NCBI GenBank assembly: GCA_964599565.1
Contig: CAZRFE010000002.1
Span: forward strand, 1-64,000
DNA length: 64,000 nt
Direction of reading: 5' to 3'
DNA from: JAJUFS01 sp964599565
GTDB taxonomy: Bacteria > Pseudomonadota > Gammaproteobacteria > Natronospirales > JAJUFS01
This document shows positions 1 through 7,992 of the stretch, piece by piece. The position numbers and the translations under genes are program-made. The first letter of the stretch is position 1; the number at the start of each line of letters is the position of its first letter. Under the pieces are notes generated by a model. It searched no databases. It worked only from the letters and a program-made list of their open reading frames with translations, and was not told the origin of the DNA.

Positions 1-2674
1 GCAGCGACCAGCGTTCGTACTGCGCGGCGAGAATCAGGAACACCATCACCGCCGCAAGAATCAGCGCGAACGCGCCCGCGCCGCTGGACTGCTTCTCCTG
101 GAACGATGCGCCGGACCAGTCGTAGCTGAAGCCTTCCGGCAGCGTTTCCGCGAGGATCTGCTCGACGCGCTCGATGGCCTGGCCGGAACTCACGCCCGGT
201 GCGCCGCTGCCGAAGATCTTCACCGCCGGCAGGTTGTTGAAGCGATCCATCGTTTCGGGTCCGGCGGAGTATTCGACCGTCGCGAGCGCATCGAGCGGAA
301 TCTGCCTCCCGTCCTTCGAGCGCACGTAGATGTCGCCGATGTCGTCCGGCCGGCGGCGGTAATCCGGATGCGCCGACATCAGCACCTGCCAGGTGCGGCC
401 GTACTTGTTGAAATCGTTCACGTAGTACGTGCCGAGCGTCGATGACAGCGTGTTGAAGATTTCATCCACCGGCACGCCAAGCACCTTCGCCTTTTCACGA
501 TCCACGTCGACGTTGAGCTGCGGCGTGTTTGCGCGCCACAGCGTCGCGACGTTCATCAGCATCGGGTCCTGGTTCGCCCTGGCAAGGAACTGCTGCGCAA
601 CGTCGTTGAGGCGCGCAGGTCCGCCTTCGCCGCGGTTCTGTATGTAGAGCTCGAAACCACCCGCGGCGCCGAGGCCGAAGATCGGCGGTGGATTGAACGC
701 AAGCACGAGTCCTTCGCGGATGTGCGCGGTCTTCATGTAAAGCTCGCCGACGAGCGCGCTCGCCGTCACGTCGCGCTCGTCCCAGTGCACCTGCGGCACG
801 AAGATCGTCGCCGCGGAATTGCGGTAGCCACCGCCAAGGAAATCGAAACCGGTGAACGCGATCGCGTAGTCGTTCGCGGGATTCGACTTGATCTGCTTCA
901 CGACTTCCGCAACGACCGCGTCCGTGCGATCGAGCGACGCGCCGTCCGGCAGCATCACCGCGGTGATGTAGAAACCCTGGTCCTCGTCCGGTACGAGCGA
1001 ACCCGGCGTGGCCTTCCACAGGCCCGCGGTGATCGCAACCATGCCCGCGAACAGCAGCATGCCGAGCGTCGCGCGCCTGAGCATCCAGGCAACGCCCGCC
1101 GTATAGCGATGCGTGATGCGCTCGAAGAACGCGTTGAACCACTGGAAGAAGCGACCGGGATTCCTGTGCTCGTGGCGCAGGATCATCACGCACAGCGCGG
1201 GCGTGAGCGTGAGCGCTACAAGGCCGGAAATGCCGACGGAAATGGAAATCGAGATCGCGAACTGCCGATACAGCTCGCCCGCGAGACCGCCGACGAACGC
1301 GATCGGCACGAACACCGCGATCAGCACGAGCACGATCGCGATCACCGGTCCCGTCACTTCGCGCATCGCCTTGATCGCCGCGTCGTACGCGGGGAGCTTC
1401 TCCTCGTGCATGATGCGCTCGACGTTCTCGAGCACGACGATGGCGTCATCCACGACGATGCCGATCGCAAGCACCATGCCGAACAGCGTCAGCGTGTTGA
1501 TGGAATACCCGAGCAGATGCAGCCCCGCGAACGTGCCGATCAGCGACACCGGCACGGCGAGCGTCGGGATCAGCGTCGCGCGCCAGTTCTGCAGGAACAG
1601 GAACACGACCAGGAACACGAGCACCATCGCTTCGGCGAGCGTCTTCACCACTTCGCGGATCGAGACCTCCACAAAGCGCGTCGTGTCGTACACCACGCTG
1701 TGTTCAAGGCCTTCGGGAAAGCGAGCGGAAAGTTCATCCATCACCGCGTTCACTTCGTCCGCCACGTCGAGCGCGTTGGTGCCCGGCTGCAGGAATACGC
1801 CGACGAGCGTCGCGGCCTGGCCGTTCACGCGGCCGCGGAATTCATAGTCGCGCGAGCCGAGTTCGACATCCGCCACATCCGAAAGCCGCAGGATGGAACC
1901 GTCGGGCTCGGTGCGGATCACGATGTTCTCGAATTCCGAAACGTCGGAAAGCCTGCCCTGGCTCGTGATGCTGTAGACGAGTTCCTGGCCGTTCGATACC
2001 GGCGGCTGGCCGATCTTGCCCGGCGCGAACTGCGCGTTCTGCTCCTGGATCGCGCGCGCCACGTCGCTCGTTGCGAGATTGAGCTGCGTGAGACGGTCCG
2101 GCTTCAGCCAGATGCGCATCGCGTAATCCTTCGCACCGAAGATCTGCACGCCCGTCGTGCCGGGCACGCGCTTCAGGCGATCGAGCACGTTCATCGTCAC
2201 GTAGTTGCTGGTGTAGATGTCGTCGAAGCGGCCGTCGGGCGAGCGGAACGCGATCACCTGCAGGAACGACGACGAACTCTTCTCGACGGTCACGCCCTGG
2301 CGGCGCACTTCGAGCGGCAGTTTCGCCTCGGCCTGCTTGACGCGGTTGTTCACATCAAGCGCTGCCTTGTCGGGATCCGCGCCGATGCCGAACGTGACGC
2401 TGATCTGCAGCACGCCGTTCGAGGTGGATGTCGAGCTCATGTAGAGCATGTCCTCGACGCCGTTGATCTGGTTCTCGAGCGGTGCGGCGACGGTGTTCTC
2501 GAGCACCTCCGCGGACGCGCCCGGGTAGATCGCCGTGACCATCACGACCGGCGGCGAAATTTCCGGGTACTGCGCGATGGGCAGCGCACGCATCGCGGCG
2601 AGGCCGGCGATGATGATGAAGGCCGAGATCACCATCGCGAAGATCGGCCGGTCGATGAAGAAACGCGAGAACAT
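1..2674 (-). CDS. acrB: RND multidrug efflux transporter, AcrB/MexB (HAE1) type, C-terminus cut by window edge
   Basis: Inner-membrane proton/drug antiporter subunit of a tripartite efflux pump. The frame is open from the ATG at 2674 to base 1, about 891 codons of an expected 1,040 or so, so the last membrane segments are missing. The N-terminus MFSRFFIDRPIFAMVISAFI is the classic HAE1 start with the first membrane helix. The paired Asp of helix 4 needed for proton relay are present in GIVVDDAIVVLENVER. The periplasmic pore and docking regions read through without frameshift. The adaptor gene lies 36 bp upstream on the same strand, and the pair is divergent from a TetR repressor, so it is one regulated efflux operon. 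An outer-membrane factor gene could lie beyond the edge. Substrates cannot be read from sequence. Confidence 0.95.
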   Translation of the reverse strand, partial: MFSRFFIDRPIFAMVISAFIIIAGLAAMRALPIAQYPEISPPVVMVTAIYPGASAEVLENTVAAPLENQINGVEDMLYMSSTSTSNGVLQISVTFGIGADPDKAALDVNNRVKQAEAKLPLEVRRQGVTVEKSSSSFLQVIAFRSPDGRFDDIYTSNYVTMNVLDRLKRVPGTTGVQIFGAKDYAMRIWLKPDRLTQLNLATSDVARAIQEQNAQFAPGKIGQPPVSNGQELVYSITSQGRLSDVSEFENIVIRTEPDGSILRLSDVADVELGSRDYEFRGRVNGQAATLVGVFLQPGTNALDVADEVNAVMDELSARFPEGLEHSVVYDTTRFVEVSIREVVKTLAEAMVLVFLVVFLFLQNWRATLIPTLAVPVSLIGTFAGLHLLGYSINTLTLFGMVLAIGIVVDDAIVVLENVERIMHEEKLPAYDAAIKAMREVTGPVIAIVLVLIAVFVPIAFVGGLAGELYRQFAISISISVGISGLVALTLTPALCVMILRHEHRNPGRFFQWFNAFFERITHRYTAGVAWMLRRATLGMLLFAGMVAITAGLWKATPGSLVPDEDQGFYITAVMLPDGASLDRTDAVVAEVVKQIKSNPANDYAIAFTGFDFLGGGYRNSAATIFVPQVHWDERDVTASALVGELYMKTAHIREGLVLAFNPPPIFGLGAAGGFELYIQNRGEGGPARLNDVAQQFLARANQDPMLMNVATLWRANTPQLNVDVDREKAKVLGVPVDEIFNTLSSTLGTYYVNDFNKYGRTWQVLMSAHPDYRRRPDDIGDIYVRSKDGRQIPLDALATVEYSAGPETMDRFNNLPAVKIFGSGAPGVSSGQAIERVEQILAETLPEGFSYDWSGASFQEKQSSGAGAFALILAAVMVFLILAAQYERWSL

Positions 2675-2710
2675 GGAAGCTCCTTTGGGGTATGTCTGCG
2701 GCGCTCTCGA

Positions 2711-3904
2711 TCAGCGCGCAGCCGCGACAGCGGGTGCGTCCGCTACCGCCGGGTCGATGAGGGTCACCGGCGCACCGGGGCGCAGCCGCACGAAATTGTC
2801 GAGAATCACCTGGTCGCCGGCGGCAAGGCCCGAGCGCACGACCCACTGCTCGCCGTTTTCGTTCGTCACCCATTCGCCGACTTCAACGGGACGGAACTCG
2901 ACGATGTCCGCACCGTTCTCATCCCTGCCGACGACGAACACGAACTTGCCGCTCGGACCTTCCAGCACCGCCTTCTGCGGCACGGTCACCGCGTTTGGCC
3001 GCGTGGCGCCGCTCACCTTCACACGCACGAACTGGCCGGCCTTGAGCGCGCCATCCGCATTCGGAAAGCTCGCGCGCAGGCTGTAGGTGCCGGTCGTGGT
3101 GTCGATGCGCGCGGCGGAGAAATTGATGTGCCCGATGCGGTCGAGCACCGTGCCGTCTGCAAGCTCGATGCGCACATCGAGTTCGCTTTCCGCCGGCACC
3201 TCGAGCTTTCCGGCGGCGCGTTCGCGCTGCGCGGTCAGCCATTCGTTCTCGGAAATCGAGAAATGCACGTCCATCGGATCCGTCTGCACGAGCGTGGTGA
3301 GCAGGCTGTCCGCGCCGGCGGTGACGAGCGCGCCTTCGAACTTGCGCGCAATGCCGCTCACGCCCGTGATCGGCGCGGTGACCGTCGTGTAGCCGAGCTG
3401 GATGCGTGCATCGCGCAGCGCCGCTTCGGCAAGCTTGACCGTGGCAGCAGCGAGTTCCGCTTCGGATCGCGCATCGTCGATTTCCTTCTGGCTGACGGCA
3501 TTCGCTTTCGCGAGCGGTTCGAGACGCGTTTTCTCTCGGTCGGCGCGCGTGTGCTGCGCGCGTGCCTGCGCGAGTTCCGCTTCCGCGGCCGCGACCATCA
3601 CCTCGAAGGGTTTCGGGTCGATGCGAAACAGCGGTGCGCCGGCTTCCACCACCGCGCCCTCGTCGTACAGGCGCTGCTCGACGATTCCGCTGACACGGGC
3701 GCGGATCTCGACTTCACGCGAGCCCATGGTCTGGCCGACGTATTCGCGCACCACGGGGACCTCGTGCGGGACGACCGTGGCGACAGCGACTGCGGGCGGA
3801 GGAAAAGCCGCGCCGGCTTCCTGGGCGTTGCCGTCCTGGCAGGCGGAAAGAACGGGCGCGACAAGCAAGAGAAACAGCACTTTCTTGATGTTCTGGAACG
3901 GCAT
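2711..3904 (-). CDS. acrA: RND efflux periplasmic adaptor (membrane fusion) lipoprotein, AcrA/MexA type
   Basis: Periplasmic adaptor linking the RND pump to an outer-membrane channel; 397 aa, the usual family length. The start at 3904 is preferred over an upstream in-frame ATG at 3952 because it has a GGAG ribosome site about 9 nt upstream and begins a lipoprotein signal peptide with the lipobox LSAC near residue 22. Then follow the lipoyl/barrel-sandwich half (EIRARVSGIVEQRLYDEGA), an alpha-helical hairpin of about residues 95-165, the second lipoyl half, a beta-barrel and the membrane-proximal domain. It is first in the operon with the pump gene. Expression is probably controlled by the AcrR-type repressor acting at the operator at 3971-3994. 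Confidence 0.94.
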   Translation of the reverse strand: MPFQNIKKVLFLLLVAPVLSACQDGNAQEAGAAFPPPAVAVATVVPHEVPVVREYVGQTMGSREVEIRARVSGIVEQRLYDEGAVVEAGAPLFRIDPKPFEVMVAAAEAELAQARAQHTRADREKTRLEPLAKANAVSQKEIDDARSEAELAAATVKLAEAALRDARIQLGYTTVTAPITGVSGIARKFEGALVTAGADSLLTTLVQTDPMDVHFSISENEWLTAQRERAAGKLEVPAESELDVRIELADGTVLDRIGHINFSAARIDTTTGTYSLRASFPNADGALKAGQFVRVKVSGATRPNAVTVPQKAVLEGPSGKFVFVVGRDENGADIVEFRPVEVGEWVTNENGEQWVVRSGLAAGDQVILDNFVRLRPGAPVTLIDPAVADAPAVAAAR

Positions 3905-3966
3905 CTGGATGACTCCGGCTTTCTGAAAATCCCGAGGTGGATGGGTTTCCACCCTTATGGCGACGC

Positions 3967-3996
3967 ACTATACATACATACGCGAATGTTTGTAAA
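3967..3996 (-). promoter_or_regulatory. Predicted sigma70 promoter of the efflux operon
   Basis: On the minus strand a -35 element TTTACA (3996-3991, 5 of 6 matches) is followed after 18 bp by a -10 element TATAGT (3972-3967, 5 of 6). Transcription would begin near 3960, about 56 nt before the adaptor start codon. The spacer is filled by the AcrR-like operator, so repressor binding would block RNA polymerase directly. Confidence 0.65.
3971..3994. promoter_or_regulatory. AcrR-type operator palindrome
   Basis: A 24-bp imperfect inverted repeat with left arm TACATACAT and right arm ATGTTTGTA around a short centre. From memory of the family, the E. coli acrAB operator bound by AcrR has the same length and nearly the same arms (TACATACAT / ATGTATGTA). 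It sits between the adaptor gene and the divergent tetR gene, over the adaptor promoter, which is the classical arrangement for repression of the pump and autoregulation. Confidence 0.8.
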
Positions 3997-4106
3997 TAGT
4001 GGTGTAAACTCCGCCAGCGGCTCGGCAGAATGCGGTCGCTTATTGGTAAATGCGCTTCCGGCGCTTGATTCGAGGCGGAACGGAGGCAGAATTTACGGGA
4101 CGTCTC

Positions 4107-4124
4107 CTGACAGCCTTCTGTCAG
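4107..4124. repeat. Perfect inverted repeat in the repressor leader
   Basis: CTGACAG, a 4-nt gap (CCTT), then CTGTCAG. It lies about 48 nt upstream of the tetR/acrR start codon. No T-run follows, so it is not a standard terminator. It could be a second operator or an RNA hairpin in the repressor mRNA leader. Confidence 0.5.
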
Positions 4125-4171
4125 TAGTGTTACGGAGCGTGGTTGGGTTCAAACCCGAGAGCGAGGCCGTC

Positions 4172-4831
4172 GTGGCAAGAAAAACCAAAGAGGAAGCGGA
4201 AATCACCCGGGAACGGCTGCTCGATGCAGCTGCTCAGGTCTTCTGTCACCGGGGCGTGACGAGCGCGTCGCTGGACGACATCGCGAAGACGGCCGGCGTG
4301 ACGCGCGGCGCGCTGTACTGGCATTTCCGCAACAAGACCGACCTCATGGAAGCGCTCTGGGAACGCACCAAGATGCCGCTCGATGAAGTCTGGAGCGGCT
4401 GCTGCGCGACAGCCGAATGCGATCCGCTCGGCCGCATCCGCAAGAACGCGATCATGATGCTGCGCCGCGCGGTGACCGACGAGAAGACGCGGCAGGTGTA
4501 CGACATCCTCTTCCACAAGTGCGAGCGCGTGGACGAGGCGGAGCCGGCGCTGGCGCGACGGCTGGAATCGCGCAACGAATGTGCACCGAAGATCCAGACC
4601 TTCTTCGAAGCCGCGGTCAAGGCCGGCCAGCTTCCGGCGAACCTCGATCCGCGCAATGCCATGATCGGTTTCTTCAGCTACCTCGACGGGCTGATCTACA
4701 ACTGGTTCATCCACCCGGACATCATTCACCTTGACGAACTTGCCGAGCATTTCGTCGACACCTACATCGCGGGGCTGAAACATGCGCCGCCGTGCCGGTC
4801 CGTGGCGATGAAATCCGCCGCGTCGATGTAA
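4172..4831 (+). CDS. acrR: TetR-family repressor of the RND pump, AcrR/TtgR type
   Basis: DNA-binding repressor of 219 aa, the normal AcrR length (about 215). The chosen start is GTG at 4172, giving MARKTKEEAEITRERLLDAA, which aligns with AcrR/TtgR N-termini; GAGG lies 5 nt upstream. The frame is open much further upstream only because of antisense coding bias. The N-terminal helix-turn-helix spans about residues 29-53 (TSASLDDIAKTAGVTRGALY, then WHF). The C-terminal ligand domain resembles the TetR_C_2 multidrug-sensing domain. It is divergent from the adaptor/pump operon, whose promoter holds a matching operator. It is convergent with the ABC exporter, 8 bp apart. Confidence 0.92.
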   Translation: MARKTKEEAEITRERLLDAAAQVFCHRGVTSASLDDIAKTAGVTRGALYWHFRNKTDLMEALWERTKMPLDEVWSGCCATAECDPLGRIRKNAIMMLRRAVTDEKTRQVYDILFHKCERVDEAEPALARRLESRNECAPKIQTFFEAAVKAGQLPANLDPRNAMIGFFSYLDGLIYNWFIHPDIIHLDELAEHFVDTYIAGLKHAPPCRSVAMKSAASM

Positions 4832-4839
4832 CGCCGCAC

Positions 4840-6714
4840 CTACCGCACCTTCGACTCTTCCGCCAGCGCGCGCTCCTGCTGCTGCAGTTTCCACATCTGC
4901 GCGTAGTGACCGTTTTCGGCAAGCAACGCCGCGTGCGTGCCGCGCTCGACGATGCGTCCCTGTTCCATCACGAGAATCTGGTCGGCGCCCATCACGGTCG
5001 AGAGGCGATGCGCGATCACGAGCGCGGTGCGTCCGACCTGGATGCGGTCGAGTTCCGCCTGGATCGCCTTCTCCGATTTCGAATCCAGCGCGGATGTCGC
5101 CTCATCGAAAATCAGGATCGCGGGATTCTTGAGAAGCGCGCGCGCAATCGCGACGCGCTGCTTCTCGCCGCCGGAGAGTTTCAGGCCGCGCTCGCCCACT
5201 TCCGTTTCGTAACCATCCGGCAGCCGCACGATGAAATCGTGGATATGCGCGGCGCGCGCCGCGGCCTCGATTTCCTCGCGCGTCGCGGAAGGCCGGCCGT
5301 AGCGGATGTTGTAGAAGATCGTGTCGTTGAACAGCACCGTGTCCTGCGGAACGATCGCGATGCACGCGCGCACCGATGCCTGCGTGACATCGCGAAGATC
5401 GTGCCCGTCGATGCGGATGCATCCTGAATCGATGTCATAGAAACGATAGAGAAGGCGCGCAAGCGTGGACTTGCCTGAACCGGAATGACCGACGACGGCA
5501 ACGGTGCCGCCCGGCGGAATCTCGAAATCCACGCCGTGCAGGATCTCGCGGCGCGGATCGTAGCCGAAATGCACGTTCTCGAACGCAACGCGCGGACGGC
5601 TGGCAGTGAGCGGCCTTGCACCGGCACGATCCTGCACATCCTGGCGTTCGTCGAGCAGCCCGAACAGGCGTTCCATGTTCGTCAGCGCCTGCTTCACTTC
5701 GCGATACACCATGCCGAGCAGGAACAGCGGCGCGGAGAGCTGCAGCAGGTAGGCGTTCACCAGCACGAGATCGCCGATGGTGAGTTCGCCGGAAACGACG
5801 CCGGCGGCCGCGCGCCACATCATCGCGGTGACGCCGATGGACACCGCAACCGTCTGGCCGAGGTTGAGCACCGCAAGCGATTTCTGCGCCTTCACACGCG
5901 CGTTCTCGAGATGGCGAAGATTCTCGTCGTAGCGCGTCGCTTCGTGCGCCTCGTTGTTGAAGTATTTCACCGTCTCGTAGTTGAGCAGCGAATCCACGGC
6001 GCGCTCGTTCGACTTCGTGTCCGCCTCCACCGCCGCGCGGTAATAGCGCGTGCGCCATTCCGTGACGGAGAACGTCCACGCGGCGTACACCGCAAGCGTT
6101 CCGAGCGTGATCAGCGCGAATCCCCAGTCGTATGCCACCACGAGCACGATGGTCACGAGCAGCACTTCGAGCACCGTCGGCACGATGGTGTACAGCGTCC
6201 AGTCGAGCAGGTCCGCGATCGCGCTGCCGCCGCGCTCGACATCGCGCGCAACGCCGCCGGTGCGCCGGCCGAGATGGAACCTGAGGCTGAGGCCATGCAG
6301 ATGCCGGAACACCTTCAGCGTGATCTGCCGCGAGACGCGCGCCATCACGCGCGCGAACACCACCTGCCGAAGCTCGGTGAACATCGTCACGCCGATGCGC
6401 GCACCGCCGTAGGCGAGCAGCAGCGCAACCGGCAGCATGAGGAGATCGGGTTCGACGTTCAGGCGGTCGACGATCTGCTTGAGCATCAGCGGCACAAGCA
6501 GGTTGGCGAGTTTTGCCGCGAGTATCAGCAGCAGCGCGAGCGTGATCCTGCCTGCGTACGGACGCAGGTAAGGCAGCAGCGATCCGATCACCGCGAAATC
6601 GCCGCGCGCATTCGCAGCGCGCGCAACGGGCGCAGAGCCCGTTTCGTCTTCCGAACTGCGTTCGTCCGTCATCGTGATTGCTTGCGTGGCTGCCCGGTGC
6701 GGGCGTGACATCAT
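4840..6714 (-). CDS. ABC exporter, fused permease and ATPase, Atm1/HMT1 (ABCB7) type
   Basis: Half-transporter of 624 aa: about 45 residues of polar N-terminus, a six-helix exporter domain to about residue 330, then a nucleotide-binding domain. Walker A is GHSGSGKST, the signature is LSGGEKQRVAIARAL, Walker B is AILIFDEATSALD, and the switch His is in IAHRLST. The sequence NYETVKYFNNE in the membrane domain is a hallmark of the Atm1 branch, which exports glutathione-linked metal or sulfur compounds in mitochondria and Proteobacteria. It should act as a homodimer in the inner membrane. An alternative ATG at 6672 (MTDERSSEDE) is possible; neither start has a strong ribosome site. The substrate is inferred from the family only. 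Confidence 0.9.
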   Translation of the reverse strand: MMSRPHRAATQAITMTDERSSEDETGSAPVARAANARGDFAVIGSLLPYLRPYAGRITLALLLILAAKLANLLVPLMLKQIVDRLNVEPDLLMLPVALLLAYGGARIGVTMFTELRQVVFARVMARVSRQITLKVFRHLHGLSLRFHLGRRTGGVARDVERGGSAIADLLDWTLYTIVPTVLEVLLVTIVLVVAYDWGFALITLGTLAVYAAWTFSVTEWRTRYYRAAVEADTKSNERAVDSLLNYETVKYFNNEAHEATRYDENLRHLENARVKAQKSLAVLNLGQTVAVSIGVTAMMWRAAAGVVSGELTIGDLVLVNAYLLQLSAPLFLLGMVYREVKQALTNMERLFGLLDERQDVQDRAGARPLTASRPRVAFENVHFGYDPRREILHGVDFEIPPGGTVAVVGHSGSGKSTLARLLYRFYDIDSGCIRIDGHDLRDVTQASVRACIAIVPQDTVLFNDTIFYNIRYGRPSATREEIEAAARAAHIHDFIVRLPDGYETEVGERGLKLSGGEKQRVAIARALLKNPAILIFDEATSALDSKSEKAIQAELDRIQVGRTALVIAHRLSTVMGADQILVMEQGRIVERGTHAALLAENGHYAQMWKLQQQERALAEESKVR

Positions 6715-6753
6715 GAATCCGCTGCGCGTGAAGTCAAGATCGATGCGGACACG

Positions 6754-6785
6754 AAAAAGGCGCGGCAGTCGCCCGCCGCGCCTTT
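6754..6785 (-). terminator. Rho-independent terminator after the small Gln-rich protein gene
   Basis: Stem of 11 bp, AAAGGCGCGGC (6756-6766) with GCCGCGCCTTT (6775-6785), 8-nt loop. Read on the minus strand it is followed by a run of five T. It lies about 90 bp downstream of the 46-codon gene at 6873-7013, which supports that gene being a separate transcript. Confidence 0.75.
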
Positions 6786-6872
6786 CCAGTCAACGATGAA
6801 CAAGGCGGCCATCACGCACGGCCGCCATGCAGATGCATTGCGCCGCTCATTCAGCGACGCTGGCGTTTCCCG

Positions 6873-7013
6873 TCACTGGGTGCGGTTACGGTCCTGGCGC
6901 TGCTGACCGCTCTGCTGGCGTCCGCCGCCCTGCCGCGGCTGTGCCTGCTGTTGCCGGTCACGATTCGGTTGTGCGGACTTGCGTCCCGGGCTCTGCTGGT
7001 TCTGGTTGGGCAT
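6873..7013 (-). CDS. Small Gln/Arg-rich basic protein, 46 aa, function unknown
   Basis: Begins MPNQNQQSPGRKSAQPNRD and continues with repeated Q, R and G (GGGRQQSGQQRQ) to TQ-stop. About 30 percent of residues are Gln, charge is strongly positive, and there is no Cys, Trp or long hydrophobic stretch, so it is probably disordered and cytosolic. Evidence that it is real: the ribosome site AGAGGA about 7 nt upstream of the ATG, a clean start and stop, and a strong terminator downstream on the same strand. I do not recognise a family. Its composition suggests nucleic-acid binding or a hydrophilic stress protein, which is only a guess. Confidence 0.65.
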   Translation of the reverse strand: MPNQNQQSPGRKSAQPNRDRQQQAQPRQGGGRQQSGQQRQDRNRTQ

Positions 7014-7180
7014 GACGAATGTCCTCTTTCACGATTGATGCGTCGGCGAAATGCCTCGGCATGGTTCTCCGGTTTCGATCCGGAGCGTGCAAGCCGTTGC
7101 CTGCGGCTCGAAAACTAACCGTGATGAATCGAATGCGTCTGTTCGATGGCGCATACAGGCATTGTCAAAGGCGCGCTGCG

Positions 7181-7969
7181 TCACTTCCCGAGCAGCCGTT
7201 CCGTCTCGCTGCGCACGATGGCATAGCATTCGCAGCACAGCGCCTCCAGGCGTGCGCGATCGAGCACCGTGATGTGCCCGCGGCTGTAATCGATGATGTT
7301 CAGCTGCTGCAGCCTGCGCGCCGCCATGGTCACGCCTTCGCGGCGCACACCGAGATTCGTCGCGATGCGTTCCTGCGTCATGTCCAGCGTGCGCGATGCA
7401 CTGCGGTCGAGCGAGAGCAGCAGCCAGCGGCACAGTTGCTGATCGACGGTGTGATGACGGTTGCAGACGGCGGTCTGCGCCACCTGCGTGACGAGCGATT
7501 GCGTGTAACGCAACAGGCGTTTTCGAAACGTTGCGTTTCTCTCCAGTTCATCCTTCACCCATTGCGTCTTCACGCGAAACGCGACGCCGGCGGACTGCAC
7601 GACCGCGCGAAACGGCAGCGAATCGCCGCCTGTCACGATGGCCGCGCCGACCAGGCCATCGTGACCGACGAGCGCGATGTCCGTCGTTGCGCCATCCTCC
7701 AGCACGCCGAGCAGCGAAACGATGGCATCCGCCGGAAACCAGGCATGTGCGGCACGCTCGCCGGGTTCGCACAGCACCTCATCGAGCGCGAGCGCCACAG
7801 GCTCGGACACCGCAAGCAGGCGTTCGCAGGAGGCATCGTCCAGCGCCGCGAGCAGGCGATTGCCGTGAAAGGGATGCCGTGTTCCGGATGCGTTCTGCAC
7901 GCCGCCAATCTCCGGGCGCAGTGCCCGGCATTCAACCGGTACGATGGGGTACGCGTGGGGTGTTTCCAC
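7181..7969 (-). CDS. Crp/Fnr-family transcriptional regulator
   Basis: 262 aa. An N-terminal effector domain of the cyclic-nucleotide-binding fold (about residues 35-150) contains the beta-roll pattern GHDGLVGAAIV. A C-terminal winged helix-turn-helix follows (about 195-245, TQERIATNLGVRREGVTMAA). The cysteine set that carries the Fnr iron-sulfur cluster is not evident, and the cAMP-contact pattern of Crp is not obvious, so the signal is unknown. The recognition helix RREGVTMAARRL resembles regulators of the one-component Crp/Fnr type common in Proteobacteria. It ends just upstream of nothing obviously co-transcribed; the MFS gene ends 23 bp upstream of its start on the same strand. Confidence 0.85.
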   Translation of the reverse strand: METPHAYPIVPVECRALRPEIGGVQNASGTRHPFHGNRLLAALDDASCERLLAVSEPVALALDEVLCEPGERAAHAWFPADAIVSLLGVLEDGATTDIALVGHDGLVGAAIVTGGDSLPFRAVVQSAGVAFRVKTQWVKDELERNATFRKRLLRYTQSLVTQVAQTAVCNRHHTVDQQLCRWLLLSLDRSASRTLDMTQERIATNLGVRREGVTMAARRLQQLNIIDYSRGHITVLDRARLEALCCECYAIVRSETERLLGK

Positions 7970-7992
7970 GCAGGCCGCGTGGGTGAAGACGT

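Noticed and set aside
722..4171. Very long plus-strand open frame antisense to the RND pump and adaptor genes, running into acrR
   Set aside because: Its sequence is Arg/His/Asp-rich without domains, and the opposite strand encodes clear RND proteins. Codon bias in GC-rich DNA keeps the antisense frame open. Only the part from 4172 is real.
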